Below are positions 17,649-26,938 of a stretch of DNA of 47,122 bases, piece after piece (within the stretch, counting starts at the first letter, position 1; each line of letters begins with the position of its first letter). The DNA is from an uncultured Clostridia bacterium. GTDB lineage: Bacteria; Bacillota; Clostridia; TANB77; CAG-508. The DNA is taken from assembly GCA_947624655.1 (NCBI GenBank), contig CANQLH010000013.1:1-47122 (forward strand), written 5' to 3'. The notes under the pieces were generated by a model. The model was not told the origin of the DNA. It did not search any database and saw only the letters and a list, made by a program, of their open reading frames with translations. Made by a program: the position numbers and the translations under genes.

Positions 17649-18368
17649 TTAATAAAATTTTAAAATTGCGTGCAATATTTTTTCATCTTGGCTTTTTATA
17701 CATACTGTGTGTACATTATCTTCTCTTGAATAAAATAATGCAACTGTATCTCCTAATTTAACTTGTTTTTTGTATTGTATTTCAAGATTATCAAAATTTA
17801 CATCTATATTTTCTGGTAAAGCATCATAAGCAAGTTCTAAATAAACTCCATTATTAACATGATGATTTACATCTATATCTCTTCTTTTAGCTGTATATTC
17901 ATATACCTTAATTTTATTCTCTGGCTCTTTAAGTTTTCCTTCAAATTCTTCTTCAAACGCGTTTTTTTCTACTATTCCATAACTATTTGCTAATCCTTCT
18001 GTAACTCTTCCTATACTTTGCTTTTTACCATCTATTAATACCCACTCTGTACTTGCTATTGCTACCTTTTTTCCCTGCTCATCAAAAACTTCAAAATCAC
18101 GCCAAGATGATACTTTTTCAAATTTTCTTGCCCACGTTTTTACTGTTAATTCTGTGTTCCAACAAGGTCTTTTAAAAAATTTAATTTTCCAAAATAAAAG
18201 CATCCAAGAGACTTTTGTTTGTTCTATGTCATTTAACCCATAACCAATTGTTGCTGAATGAACTCCTGCTGCTTCTGATAATATATTTATTAAGCCTTTA
18301 TCTGATAATTCGTTATTTTCGCTTATATCAGTGTATTTTATATGTGTTTTGTATTCGTATAGTGCCAT
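17649..18368 (-). CDS. Acyl-ACP thioesterase
   Basis: A 239-aa double hot-dog thioesterase of the plant FatA/bacterial type (PF01643) that releases fatty acids from acyl carrier protein. The N-terminal YEYKTHIKYTDISENNELS and the motifs VSWMLLFWKIKFF and RRDIDVNHHVNNGVYLE (the conserved Asn-x-His region) identify the family. I place the start at the ATG at 18368 because GGAGG lies 8 bp upstream; an in-frame ATG at 18416 has no such site. The gene ends 72 bp before porC begins, in the same direction. Confidence 0.9.
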   Translation of the reverse strand: MALYEYKTHIKYTDISENNELSDKGLINILSEAAGVHSATIGYGLNDIEQTKVSWMLLFWKIKFFKRPCWNTELTVKTWARKFEKVSSWRDFEVFDEQGKKVAIASTEWVLIDGKKQSIGRVTEGLANSYGIVEKNAFEEEFEGKLKEPENKIKVYEYTAKRRDIDVNHHVNNGVYLELAYDALPENIDVNFDNLEIQYKKQVKLGDTVALFYSREDNVHTVCIKSQDEKILHAILKFY

Positions 18369-18477
18369 AGTTATACCTCCACGCCAAAGTATATCACAAC
18401 ATTTATATTTTTTCAATATACAAAAAGAGCTTCTACTTATTAGTAAGTATTTTTTTACAATTTTCTATTGTATTTTA

Positions 18478-18506
18478 TTTACTTGTACAGCTTTTGCCTG
18501 TATAAT
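18478..18506 (+). promoter_or_regulatory. Promoter of the MazF-like gene
   Basis: TTTACT, a 17-bp spacer ending in TG, and TATAAT (extended -10), about 70 bp upstream of the ATG at 18576. The rest of 18417-18575 shows no other gene or repeat. Confidence 0.65.
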
Positions 18507-18575
18507 AGTATTTAAGAGTTTTAATTATATAAATATAATAAAACAATTATGATAAGAAAATAAAGGAGAAAAATC

Positions 18576-19259
18576 ATGAATAAAGATGAAGAAATTTTAA
18601 AGAATAATGCTACAATTCATAAAGATAATTCCTTAAACCGATTAGACTTATCCTTTACTAAACATATTAATTGTGGAGAATATAAGACTAGTCATTTATT
18701 GGCTTATTGGGTTTCTGATTTTTCAAATTATCATGATGAAGAAAAAACATTTGATACAACAAAAATAATTACTTTTAAACGTGGTAGTATTATAAAAGCA
18801 AATTTAGGTTTTAATATAGGACATGAGTTAGGTGGATTACATTATTGTATTGTTTTAGACAAATTTGATAATCCTAAAAATGGTACATTAAATATAATTC
18901 CATTAACATCAAAGAAAAATAAAAGGTATCATCATTCTGCTTTAGATTTAGGCAATGAAATTTATGATATGCTAAATTCATTATATGCAAAAGAAATTCA
19001 AAAATTATCCAATAAATATACTGATATATGGAGTTTGCCTGCTGATAAGGTTGAAAAATTTTCTTCTGATTTTGAGTATGTAAAAAAGATGAAATATGAA
19101 ATATCTAAAATGAAAATAGGAAGTGTTGCTCTAATAAATCAAATAACTACAATAAGTAAACAAAGAATATTTGATGATGAAATTTTAAGGAAAGTTCGCC
19201 TATCAAATACTAGTCTTGATTTATTAGATAAACATATTATAAAATTTTTTACAAAATAA
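18576..19259 (+). CDS. MazF/PemK-family toxin-like protein, long form
   Basis: A 227-aa protein whose middle part resembles MazF/PemK endoribonucleases. KRGSIIKANLGFNIGHELGG followed by HYCIVLDK and LNIIPLTSKK covers the beta-barrel core, and the C-terminal part (KIGSVALINQITTISKQRI) matches the MazF strand carrying the conserved VxxxQIxTIxxxRI pattern. An insertion of about 50 residues (YHHSALDLGNEIYDML onward) and an N-terminal extension of about 70 residues make it about twice the size of MazF. Ribosome site AAAGGAG 7 bp upstream. No antitoxin gene is adjacent on either strand, so it may be an orphan or the N-terminal extension may act as a control domain. Confidence 0.75.
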   Translation: MNKDEEILKNNATIHKDNSLNRLDLSFTKHINCGEYKTSHLLAYWVSDFSNYHDEEKTFDTTKIITFKRGSIIKANLGFNIGHELGGLHYCIVLDKFDNPKNGTLNIIPLTSKKNKRYHHSALDLGNEIYDMLNSLYAKEIQKLSNKYTDIWSLPADKVEKFSSDFEYVKKMKYEISKMKIGSVALINQITTISKQRIFDDEILRKVRLSNTSLDLLDKHIIKFFTK

Positions 19260-19262
19260 ATA

Positions 19263-19321
19263 GGAGAACAGCTAGTGTTCTCCAAAGTCTTCTGACGCCC
19301 GACTACTAAAATAGTAGTGGG
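19263..19321 (+). terminator. Two hairpins downstream of the MazF-like gene
   Basis: ggagaac/gttctcc (19263-19283) begins 3 bases after the stop, and cccgactact/agtagtggg (19298-19321) follows. Neither is followed by a proper T run, so they may stabilise or process the mRNA rather than terminate it. The following 19322-19426 is AT-rich with nothing recognisable. Confidence 0.5.
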
Positions 19322-19426
19322 AAAGTTAAATATATTATACCAAATATATTTTAACTTGTCAAATATTTGACATTATTATTATATACAAAAAATATTAAAT
19401 TATTTCCATTTTATTAGAGTTTAAAA

Positions 19427-19466
19427 TAAAAAAATTCAAGAGGTTACATTTTTATTGCCTCTTGAA
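19427..19466 (-). terminator. Rho-independent terminator after the ferredoxin gene
   Basis: On the minus strand ttcaagagg, a 14-base loop and cctcttgaa followed by seven T, located 27 bp beyond the ferredoxin stop codon. Confidence 0.85.
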
Positions 19467-19492
19467 CTTATTGATGTATTTAAGTTGTTTAA

Positions 19493-19669
19493 TTAACTGT
19501 TCATTTCTTCAGGAGCTCCAACTGGGCAAACACCTGCGCAAGTTCCACATCCTATACATAAGTCAGGATTAATTACAAATCTTTCTTCTCCTTGTGAAAT
19601 ACATTCAACTGGGCAAGAAGCAGCACATGCTCCACAGCTTATACATTTATCTGTTATTTTATATGCCAT
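19493..19669 (-). CDS. 2[4Fe-4S] clostridial-type ferredoxin (58 aa)
   Basis: A 58-aa small electron carrier, the likely acceptor for the pyruvate oxidoreductase. Two complete cluster motifs are present: CISCGACAASCP (residues 9-20) and CIGCGTCAGVCP (38-49). The N-terminal MAYKITD is typical for this family. A purine-rich GGTGGTGAA lies upstream of the ATG. It lies downstream of the ricT-like gene in the same direction and ends with a clear terminator. Confidence 0.95.
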   Translation of the reverse strand: MAYKITDKCISCGACAASCPVECISQGEERFVINPDLCIGCGTCAGVCPVGAPEEMNS

Positions 19670-19691
19670 TTACATTTCACCACCTTTCTTA

Positions 19692-20594
19692 TTAATTATT
19701 CATATCTTGCTTGTCTAATTCTTCAAGTTTTTCTAATTCTTTTAAATCACTATCTTCTACTTCATCATCTTCTTCTGTTTCTACATCTTTAATTATTTTA
19801 ATTTTGTCTATTGGAAATCTTTTATGCTTAATACTATCCTTATCTTCAATCTTAACTTTTACAATCTCTTTCAAAGTTTCTACGTTCTCTACTATCCCTT
19901 CTCCCTCTTCTGTCTTAACAATTGCGCCAACTTTAGGAAGTCTTTTTAGTTTTTCTTCATATACTTCTTGTTCATACTTCAAACAACACATAAGCCTACC
20001 ACACGAGCCTGATATTTTAGAAGGTGTAAGAGATAAATTCTGTTCTTTTGCCATTTTTATAGACACTGTTTCAAAATTTGCAAGGTGTGAACAACAGCAT
20101 AATTCTCTTCCACAAATTCCATTTCCACCTATTCTTTTTATCTCATCTCTAATACCAATTTGTCTAAGTTCAATTCTTGTTTTGAATATTGCTGCTAAAT
20201 CTTTTACTAATTCTCTAAAATCTATTCTTCCATCAGCTGTAAAATAAAATAATATTTTACTATTATCAAATTTATATTCTACATCTACTAAGTTCATGTC
20301 TAGTTTATGTTTCTTAATATTTTTTATTGCAATTCCAAAGGCTTCCTTTTCTTTTCTCTTGTTTTCTTCATAATGCTTTTTGTCCTTTTCAGTTGCTTTC
20401 CTTTTTATAGGCTTTAGCTGTGCTACAATTTTATCTTCTGAAATTTCTTTATTTGGTATAACAACCTCTGCATACTCTTCTCCAAGAGAAGTTTCAACTA
20501 TAACAAAATCTCCAACTTTATATCTATATTTGCCTGGATCAAAGTAATATACTTTTCCTGGCTTTTTTATTCTAATACCTACTATTGTTTTCAA
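19692..20594 (-). CDS. ricT: PSP1-domain protein, RicT/YaaT-like
   Basis: A 300-aa PSP1 C-terminal-domain protein. In Bacillus subtilis YaaT (RicT) acts with RicA and RicF in mRNA processing and in Spo0A phosphorelay control. Signatures are YFDPGKYRYKVGDFVIVET at the start and the cysteine clusters CGRELCCCSHL and CGRLMCCLKYEQEVYEE. The C-terminal tail (about 265-300) is acidic and probably disordered. It lies directly downstream of holB (10-bp gap), the same order as in Bacillus. Confidence 0.93.
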   Translation of the reverse strand: MKTIVGIRIKKPGKVYYFDPGKYRYKVGDFVIVETSLGEEYAEVVIPNKEISEDKIVAQLKPIKRKATEKDKKHYEENKRKEKEAFGIAIKNIKKHKLDMNLVDVEYKFDNSKILFYFTADGRIDFRELVKDLAAIFKTRIELRQIGIRDEIKRIGGNGICGRELCCCSHLANFETVSIKMAKEQNLSLTPSKISGSCGRLMCCLKYEQEVYEEKLKRLPKVGAIVKTEEGEGIVENVETLKEIVKVKIEDKDSIKHKRFPIDKIKIIKDVETEEDDEVEDSDLKELEKLEELDKQDMNN

Positions 20595-20604
20595 AACGTT
20601 CCTC

Positions 20605-21387
20605 CTATTCCCAAATTTTTAAAATAAGATTATCTACGCACATATCATAATTACTATTCTGCTTTATTCTAGCTTTAGTTTCTTCAACATAATCTATATA
20701 ATATAGGTATCTCGTATTATATCTTGCTTTTTCCATAAAAATTGTATTAATAAATTCCAGATTTTGCAAAATATTATCTTTGTCCTTATATAATATATCT
20801 AGCTTATTAAGTAAATCTACACTTGTATATTTTTCTACATGTCCAAAAACTTTTTCTAAAGCATCATATCTTTCTTTTGCTTCTTCTGTTAATTCCATCT
20901 TACTTTCTTCTGTAAAGGCAAGCCTTGTGCACCTTGATTTTATTGTAGTAAGTAATGCATTATCATTATTTGAGACAAGTATTATAGATACAAATTCTGG
21001 TGGCTCTTCTAATGTTTTTAAAAGGCAGTTTTGTGCTTCTACCGTCATTTTTTCTGCATTATTTATAACATATACCTTTTTCCATGAAGTTATAGGCTTT
21101 TCATATATTTTTTCTTGCATTTCCCTTATTTCGTCTATCTTTATGCTTTCATTCGCATCTTTGTTTATCACATAATAATCAGAATGATTATTATCATCAA
21201 ACATTAAGCAAGACTTACATTTATTACAAGCATCATCTTTAGCATCAAGGCATAAAATCATTTTAGCAAATTTTTGTGCATATTCATAATTTTTAGTTAT
21301 TCCATTTCCAGAAAATATATATCCATTTACTATTTTTTTAAGTTTTATCGTATTTCTTAGTAAATCTTCTACCTGTGTATTTTTCAA
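20605..21387 (-). CDS. holB: DNA polymerase III delta' subunit
   Basis: A 260-aa clamp-loader delta' subunit. The AAA+ core contains the zinc-binding set CLDAKDDACNKCKSC and SWKKVYVINNAEKM, VEAQNCLLKTLEEPPEFVSIIL and TIKSRCTRL (sensor 1/SRC motif). The P-loop position reads SGNGITKNYEYAQ and is degenerate, as expected for the non-ATPase delta' subunit, though more so than in most. The protein is shorter than in Bacillus (329 aa), and its C-terminal collar domain appears reduced. Confidence 0.92.
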   Translation of the reverse strand: MKNTQVEDLLRNTIKLKKIVNGYIFSGNGITKNYEYAQKFAKMILCLDAKDDACNKCKSCLMFDDNNHSDYYVINKDANESIKIDEIREMQEKIYEKPITSWKKVYVINNAEKMTVEAQNCLLKTLEEPPEFVSIILVSNNDNALLTTIKSRCTRLAFTEESKMELTEEAKERYDALEKVFGHVEKYTSVDLLNKLDILYKDKDNILQNLEFINTIFMEKARYNTRYLYYIDYVEETKARIKQNSNYDMCVDNLILKIWE

Positions 21388-21415
21388 CTTTTTTATATTT
21401 CCTTTCTAGCTTATA

Positions 21416-22069
21416 TTAAACTTTTCCAAATTGGTTAAATGGCCAGAATCTTATTAATACTTTGCTTTCTATCTTATCTATTGGTATACACCCAAATATC
21501 CTACTATCTACACTTTGAGCTCTATTATCTCCCATTACATAAACATATCCATCTGGCACAGTTATATCATAATATTTCCCGCTTGGTGTAAGTAAATTAT
21601 CTGTTAAGTATTCTTCTTCATATAGCTCATCATTTATATATACTTTTCCTTCTTCAATTTTTATTCTTTCTCCTGGAAGTCCTATTACTCTTTTTATATA
21701 GCTTGTTTTATTATATTCAAGAACATAGTATACAAACTTTGAAAATACTCCTGTTGGTTCATTTTCATATACTGCAACTGGTAAATCATTATTAATCACC
21801 ATGCTATCTACATCTGTATTACTTGGTGCTTCAAATGTTATTATCTCTCCTCTTTTAATTTCTTTTTTTGTAGTAATACTCCATCTATCTAATATTAGTC
21901 TATTTCCTTGTTCTAATGTAGGTTTCATAGATACTTGTCTTACAACTGTTGGTGTGAATATATAGTGTCTTACAATAAGTGCAAGTAGAATAGCTATCAA
22001 AATACAAATTATCCACTCTACCACTTCTTTTAATACCTCTTTTTTTTCAGTAGTCATTCGTTTTCTCAT
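21416..22069 (-). CDS. lepB: Signal peptidase I
   Basis: A 217-aa membrane-anchored serine protease that removes signal peptides at the outer membrane face. One N-terminal membrane segment (about residues 16-34) precedes the catalytic Ser in VRQVSMKPTL and the general-base Lys in SYIKRVIGLPGERI. The box E motif GDNRAQSVDSRIFG is also present. Two start codons are possible: the ATG at 22069 sits very close to AGGAAGGA, and the ATG at 22057 (MTTEKK) is better spaced. Confidence 0.95.
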   Translation of the reverse strand: MRKRMTTEKKEVLKEVVEWIICILIAILLALIVRHYIFTPTVVRQVSMKPTLEQGNRLILDRWSITTKKEIKRGEIITFEAPSNTDVDSMVINNDLPVAVYENEPTGVFSKFVYYVLEYNKTSYIKRVIGLPGERIKIEEGKVYINDELYEEEYLTDNLLTPSGKYYDITVPDGYVYVMGDNRAQSVDSRIFGCIPIDKIESKVLIRFWPFNQFGKV

Positions 22070-22140
22070 TCCTTCCTGAACTAGATTTCCGAAGTAACTT
22101 ATATTATATATGATTTACCTATTAAAATCAAGGTTTTTGC

Positions 22141-23578
22141 TTACTTTTTTGTTGGTATTTTTATTACCACTTCTGTACCTTCTCCTTTTTTACTTTTAAT
22201 ATCTATAGAGCCATTATTTCTGTCTAATATTTCTTTTGCAATAGAAAGTCCGAAGTCCTGTTCCTCCCATTTCTCTTGTTCTTGCTTTATCAACTCTATA
22301 AAATCTCTCAAAAATACGGCTTAAATCTTCTTCCGGAATTCCTATACCATTGTCTATTATTTTTATATATGCATCATTATACACAAATCCAACATATATC
22401 TTTATATTTCCATTTTCACCTGTATATTTTATACTATTAGTCAAAATATTTAATACAACTCTTTCTATTCCGTCCTTATCTGCATATACCTCTGGAACAT
22501 TAGCTGTAACAAAACATTCTACCATTTGATGTTTTTTTTCTATTTCAATTTGTACTTTATCTTGACATTGCTTTACAAGTTCTCCTAAATCAAATTTCGT
22601 TTTTTCTTGTTTTATTTCATCATTGTCATATCTCGAAAGAGCTAATAAATCTGTAACTAATTTTGCCATTCTTCTTGCCTCTGTTGCTATAACTGTCAAA
22701 AATTTATTTTTAGTTTCCTCATCATATTCATCTTCAAGAAGTGTATCTGCATATCCCATTATAGAAGTAATTGGTGTTTTTAGTTCGTGTGATACATCTG
22801 CAACAAATTCTTTTCTCATATTGTCCAACTTTACATGTTCTGTAACATCTTGTATTACAACCATTACTCCTGCTGGTGTATCATCTTCATTTTTTAGTGG
22901 TGCAAAATACATATGAACATGGTTATCTCCTATTGTTACTTTTTCTTCTGTTGAAGTCCAATTTTCGAGATATATTACTTTCTCCAAATTAACATTCACA
23001 TTTAACTTATTAAATATAATCTCAAAATTTTCATCTTCTGGAATTAATCTTAAAAGCCTCGTTGCAGCAGGATTAATTAGTGATATTTTTCCATCCATGT
23101 TAAAAGCAATAATTCCATCAGTCATATGTAAAAGAATGGTTTCTATTTGATTTTTCTTTCTTGATACTTCATTCAAATTTTCTTTAAGCTCTTTGGTCAT
23201 CATATAAAAAGCATTTACTAAATCATCTATTTCGTTTTGACTTTTAGTAGTTTCTATATTTTTTGTTTCTATCTCTTCTCCTGATGTGATTTTTTTTGCA
23301 TTATTTATTAGTCTACTTATTGGTGCTATTACATTTTGCGTCACAAATACACCTACAAGTACACATATAAGGGTAAAGATAAGTATTGTGTATAGAGTAA
23401 TTATTTTTAATTGCTCTTGATAATTTTGTATCATACTTGTATACTCTTGTATACTACTTATTGGCTTTTCAACCATCGTTTGTAAATTCATATAATTCGT
23501 ATATCCCATTGCTGCAATTATTACTATTCCTAGTACTAAAAATATCAAAATAATCTTTATTTGTATATTTTTAAGCAT
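22141..23578 (-). CDS. WalK/PhoR-like sensor histidine kinase, read through one CGG +1 site
   Basis: A 478-aa membrane sensor kinase when one +1 shift is allowed. Membrane segments at about residues 7-26 and 61-80 flank a short extracytoplasmic loop. HAMP follows (about 80-135), then a PAS domain (about 140-245), the phospho-acceptor His264 in VADVSHELKTPITSIMGY and an ATPase domain with VLNILTNSIKYT and IIDNGIGIPEEDLSRIFERF. The zero frame breaks within the G2 box: GGTGL then CGG at codon 443. The skip gives GGTGLGLSIAKEILDRNNG, the invariant motif, and the frame runs to a natural end (IKIPTKK). It is downstream of its partner response regulator. Confidence 0.93.
22250..22252 (-). other. In-frame CGG +1 frameshift site in the histidine kinase (codon 443)
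   Basis: The upstream frame is GGA CTT CGG ACT. After the skip it reads GGA CTT GGA CTT TCT ATT GCA (Gly-Leu-Gly-Leu-Ser-Ile-Ala), the near-invariant ATP-lid motif, which strongly indicates Gly at this position. Confidence 0.92.
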
Positions 23579-23641
23579 TATCTATCACCTCTTAAAATAT
23601 GTTCCTTGACAATTAAAAATGTATATATTTTATCTCACAAT

Positions 23642-23669
23642 AAGGGTGCTATTTAAAACTAGCACCCTT
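23642..23669 (-). other. Strong hairpin between response regulator and kinase genes
   Basis: aagggtgct and agcaccctt form a perfect 9-bp stem with a 10-base loop. It lies 13 bp after the regulator stop and about 60 bp before the kinase start. There is no T run on the minus strand, so it may attenuate or process the operon mRNA rather than end it. Confidence 0.5.
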
Positions 23670-23682
23670 GTAATATTTTTCT

Positions 23683-24406
23683 TTAATCTGGTTTTGCTAT
23701 ATAGTATCCAACTCCTCTTTTTGTTACAAGTATCTGAGGATTTGTCGTATCCTTTTCTATTTTTTCTCTAATTCTTCTTACCGTAACATCTACTGTTCTA
23801 ATGTCTCCGGAAATATTCATATCCCCATACTTTTTCAAGTAAAAGTTCTCTTGAGACAATTTGACCTGGCTGCATTGCTAAGTATTTTAAAACTTCAAAC
23901 TCTCTAATCGTTAAATCTACTCTTTCTCCACTTACTTTTACTTCAAATTTATCTAAATCTAAAGTTAATTCTCCTACACTTATTTGATGTTGTTTCTTTT
24001 CTTCCTTTGTATCTGCAACTGATTCTGTTACATCTATCTTTCTTAAATTTGCTTTAATTCTTGCCATTAATTCTCTTACACTAAAAGGTTTTGTTATATA
24101 GTCATCTGCCCCAAGTTCAAGTCCTACAATTTTATCTAATTCTTCATCTTTAGCTGATAATATTAATATTGGAATATTTAATGAATTTTTTATTTTTTTA
24201 CAAACAGTTAATCCATCCATCTTAGGTAGCATTATATCAAGCAAAATTAAATTTGGTTTATATTCTAATGCCATATCTACTGCTTGTACACCATCATTTG
24301 CTTCTATTGTGTTATATCCTTCTTTCTTTAGATTATACGCTAATATATCAATTATTGACTGTTCATCATCCACAATTAATATTGTTTTTTTATCTTCATT
24401 ATTCAT
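23683..24406 (-). CDS. OmpR/PhoB-family response regulator, read through one CGG +1 site
   Basis: A 240-aa response regulator, the normal length, when one +1 shift is allowed. Receiver domain: acidic pair DDE near 13-15, phospho-acceptor Asp57 in [11 protein letters not shown], and Lys in YITKPFS. The winged-helix domain (about 140-238) includes [13 protein letters not shown]. The zero frame ends at codon 200 in WGYEYF CGG; skipping one base gives [21 protein letters not shown], then [14 protein letters not shown]. Without the shift the DNA-recognition helix and wing are missing. It precedes the kinase gene in the same operon. Confidence 0.94.
23807..23809 (-). other. In-frame CGG +1 frameshift site in the response regulator (codon 200)
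   Basis: The upstream frame is TAT TTC CGG AGA. After the skip it reads TAT TTC GGA GAC ATT AGA (Tyr-Phe-Gly-Asp-Ile-Arg), the standard lead-in to the recognition helix. Confidence 0.92.
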
Positions 24407-24483
24407 ATAAACTTCCGCCTTTCATTTAAGACTTTGTCCTTATTATTTATATCATATATTTAAAATTAAAACAAGCATTTATA

Positions 24484-26311
24484 TTATTTTTCTATTTTAA
24501 ATTTATTTCCATTTAAGCAAAAAGCTAATAATAATGGGAATGCAAAAAATAGTATTAATACATATCTTACAAGTACCATTGGGCCAAGTAATACTGTTAA
24601 TTGTAATAAAAGTATTAGGCTTAATATTACTAATATTGTTTTTCTTTTTTTATATATGTTATACCATAAGCATATAAGTACTCCCCAAAACATAGCGCCA
24701 AGAGAGAACATCATAGAAATAATTGGTATTTTATTAATCGTTGTTTCTCTTGAAATATTATAGTATATATCCCTTAATATTGGTATTTTACTTCTCATAC
24801 GACCTGGTGCTTCACATATTGCTTCAAAATAACACGTATCTGTATTATAAGCATCACCTTCTTCATTTGAACAATATCCATTTACAATGGTATCAGGATA
24901 CCAAAATCCTAATGTGTTTGCTAAAAATGAATCTATATATATTCCGTGGATTCTTTATACCTATTTCAAACCACAATTTAAAGAAATCAATGTATCCAAT
25001 ATTATCAAAATTAATAAAGTCCTTCACTGGATCTGATATTTCTGGTCTATATTTCTTTAGTGTTTCATCATCTGTATATAAATATATCTTATTCTTTTCT
25101 TCTTCTGTTAAGCTTCCATTATTATAGTTATATACTCTCGCTATTTGCTGTAATGGAACTGAAAATGCTTCAGCTCTTCTTGTTACCCTATTATAAACAC
25201 CTAGCAATGAATATACGGTTCCTATTACCTCTGCATATAATAATAAAATTATTGTAACTGATATTATTATCTCTTTTTTTCTGAATGCTAATATAAATAT
25301 TATAAAAAATGGTATATATGCATATATTCCATTATTTCTAAATATTAATGCTAAAAATGTAACTAATATAAATCTAAATTGCAAAAATTTTGATTTTAGA
25401 AATTCTTCTTTGTCTATCAATGCTTCTGTCATAAATATAATGCTAAATAGTACCATTACGGTAAATATTGTATCTCTAGTTGAACATAATACATACATTA
25501 CTATTACGGGGAAAAATGTATAGTAAAGAATTCCTATTCCTTTTACTACACTTGAAACTTTATATTTGTCTAAGAAATATATACAATATGTAAAACATGC
25601 TGAGCATAGTATCATTTGTAATGCAATATAAAGTGCTATTCCTACATTTTCGCTACCAAAAAAGTGGCCTATATTATCTACGAAAAATCCTGTTATTAAT
25701 GTGTGCATTACTGGATGCCATGACATTATATATCCGTTTGCATATTGTAGGTACTGACTTCCTGCATCATAGGAAAAATATCCTGGATATACTGCCAAAA
25801 AAACTGGTATCCAAAATAAAAGCATCACTAAAAATATTATTATATATTTTTTTCTTCCTGATAGCTTATTCTTTGCTTTAGTAAATATTTTGCTTTCTTT
25901 AGTTTCTTTTTGCTCAAATTTTTCTATAAATTTATATACTTGAACAAGTACACAATCCATTATAAAAGAGATTGAAAATATTGAAAGGTATATACCAATG
26001 TCTTTTAAGATAACTCCTCCAGATATTTTCACACTATTTCCAAGTACCAAAAATGCTGAAAATATTATTCCAAGTGACCATATATTTTTAAGCTTTTGTA
26101 CATTTTCTTTTACAAATGTTTTCTTTAGGAAATATATAAAACAAATAAATATGATTACAGCTAATATACTATTTGAATATGTAAGTTCTTCCTTAAAAGA
26201 AATTATATAAGGTAAAAAATATGTTGCCATATATGCAATTATTACTATAAATACATTAGTGATAATTTTAGGATTAACTTTTTTCTTTACTTCTTCAGTA
26301 TTTTTCTTCAT
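24484..26311 (-). CDS. Large polytopic membrane protein (DUF6020/GT-C-like), read through one CGG +1 site
   Basis: A 608-aa protein with about a dozen hydrophobic segments, resembling the DUF6020 family of GT-C-fold-like membrane proteins linked to cell-surface glycan assembly. An extracytoplasmic loop with VYPGYFSYDAGSQYLQYANG and SWHPVMHTLITGFF supports this. The zero frame breaks at codon 456 (KNP then CGG). After the skip it reads NPGIYIDSFLANTLGFWYPD and continues for another 150 residues to a normal membrane-segment-rich end (NGNKFKIEK). No donor or acceptor can be named from sequence. It lies between the two-component pair and the TAC module. Confidence 0.8.
24944..24946 (-). other. 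In-frame CGG +1 frameshift site in the DUF6020-like gene (codon 456)
   Basis: The upstream frame is AAT CCA CGG AAT. After the skip it reads AAT CCA GGA ATA TAT ATA GAT (Asn-Pro-Gly-Ile-Tyr-Ile-Asp). Confidence 0.87.
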
Positions 26312-26407
26312 TTTTAGTTCCTTTCACGTATATAAGTGGGAATTAGTAATTTTTATTTTATTACTGTATAATTATATAATAGTGAAATTATTTTGCAAGT
26401 GATTTTA

Positions 26408-26464
26408 TAAAAAATACACCTATAAATATTAAACTTTTTTTGTTTAACTTTAAGGTGTATTAAA
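26408..26464 (-). terminator. Terminator of the toxin-antitoxin-chaperone operon
   Basis: On the minus strand aatacacct and aggtgtatt form a 9-bp stem around an AT-rich loop, followed by TTTTT. It starts about 17 bp after the SecB-like stop codon. Confidence 0.75.
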
Positions 26465-26480
26465 AAATATATCTTTAATT

Positions 26481-26921
26481 TTATTTATTCGGCTCATTTT
26501 TAAAAACTTCTGTAAAATTAATCATAGGTACTCTTATTGGCTCTATACCACCTACTGATGTCATTGTTATTACATAGCTTCTAATCAATTGAGAAAGTAA
26601 TGGAGCTCCATTGTATTTTAATCTTTCTATAAATTGTTCTTCATTAAGATTTTTCCCTGTAAATTGTCCAAGCATTTGAACTCCTAATTCTACTGTATGT
26701 TCTTTATTTTCTTTATTTATTAAACTTATATTTTGTATTAATATTATACTAGCACCAAGACTGTCTTCATTTATTTTTTTTATCTCAGACATTCTAATTT
26801 CTAATTCAACTTGAATTTCGCTTTTATTTTTTTCTGGTCTATTATGTATTCTAAAATAACTATCTTTAACATAACTATCTATGAACTGTATATCCGCTTC
26901 TTTAATCTTATTTTCTTCCAT
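26481..26921 (-). CDS. SecB-like chaperone of a TAC module
   Basis: A 146-aa SecB-fold protein. The C-terminal half NGAPLLSQLIRSYVITMTSVGG followed by IEPIRVPMINFTEVF matches the conserved SecB helix and the 'PPINF' region. Canonical SecB serves Sec export in Gram-negative bacteria and is absent from most Firmicutes. As the third gene of a toxin-antitoxin operon it is best read as a TAC chaperone, which in Mycobacterium tuberculosis (Rv1957) protects an otherwise unstable HigA antitoxin. It lies 17 bp after the antitoxin gene and is followed by a terminator. Confidence 0.87.
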   Translation of the reverse strand: MEENKIKEADIQFIDSYVKDSYFRIHNRPEKNKSEIQVELEIRMSEIKKINEDSLGASIILIQNISLINKENKEHTVELGVQMLGQFTGKNLNEEQFIERLKYNGAPLLSQLIRSYVITMTSVGGIEPIRVPMINFTEVFKNEPNK

Positions 26922-26938
26922 ATAACTTGTCCTCCTAT

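Noticed and set aside
18417-18575. Type III toxin-antitoxin (repeated RNA antitoxin) before the MazF-like gene
   Set aside because: No tandem repeats are present between the promoter and the gene.
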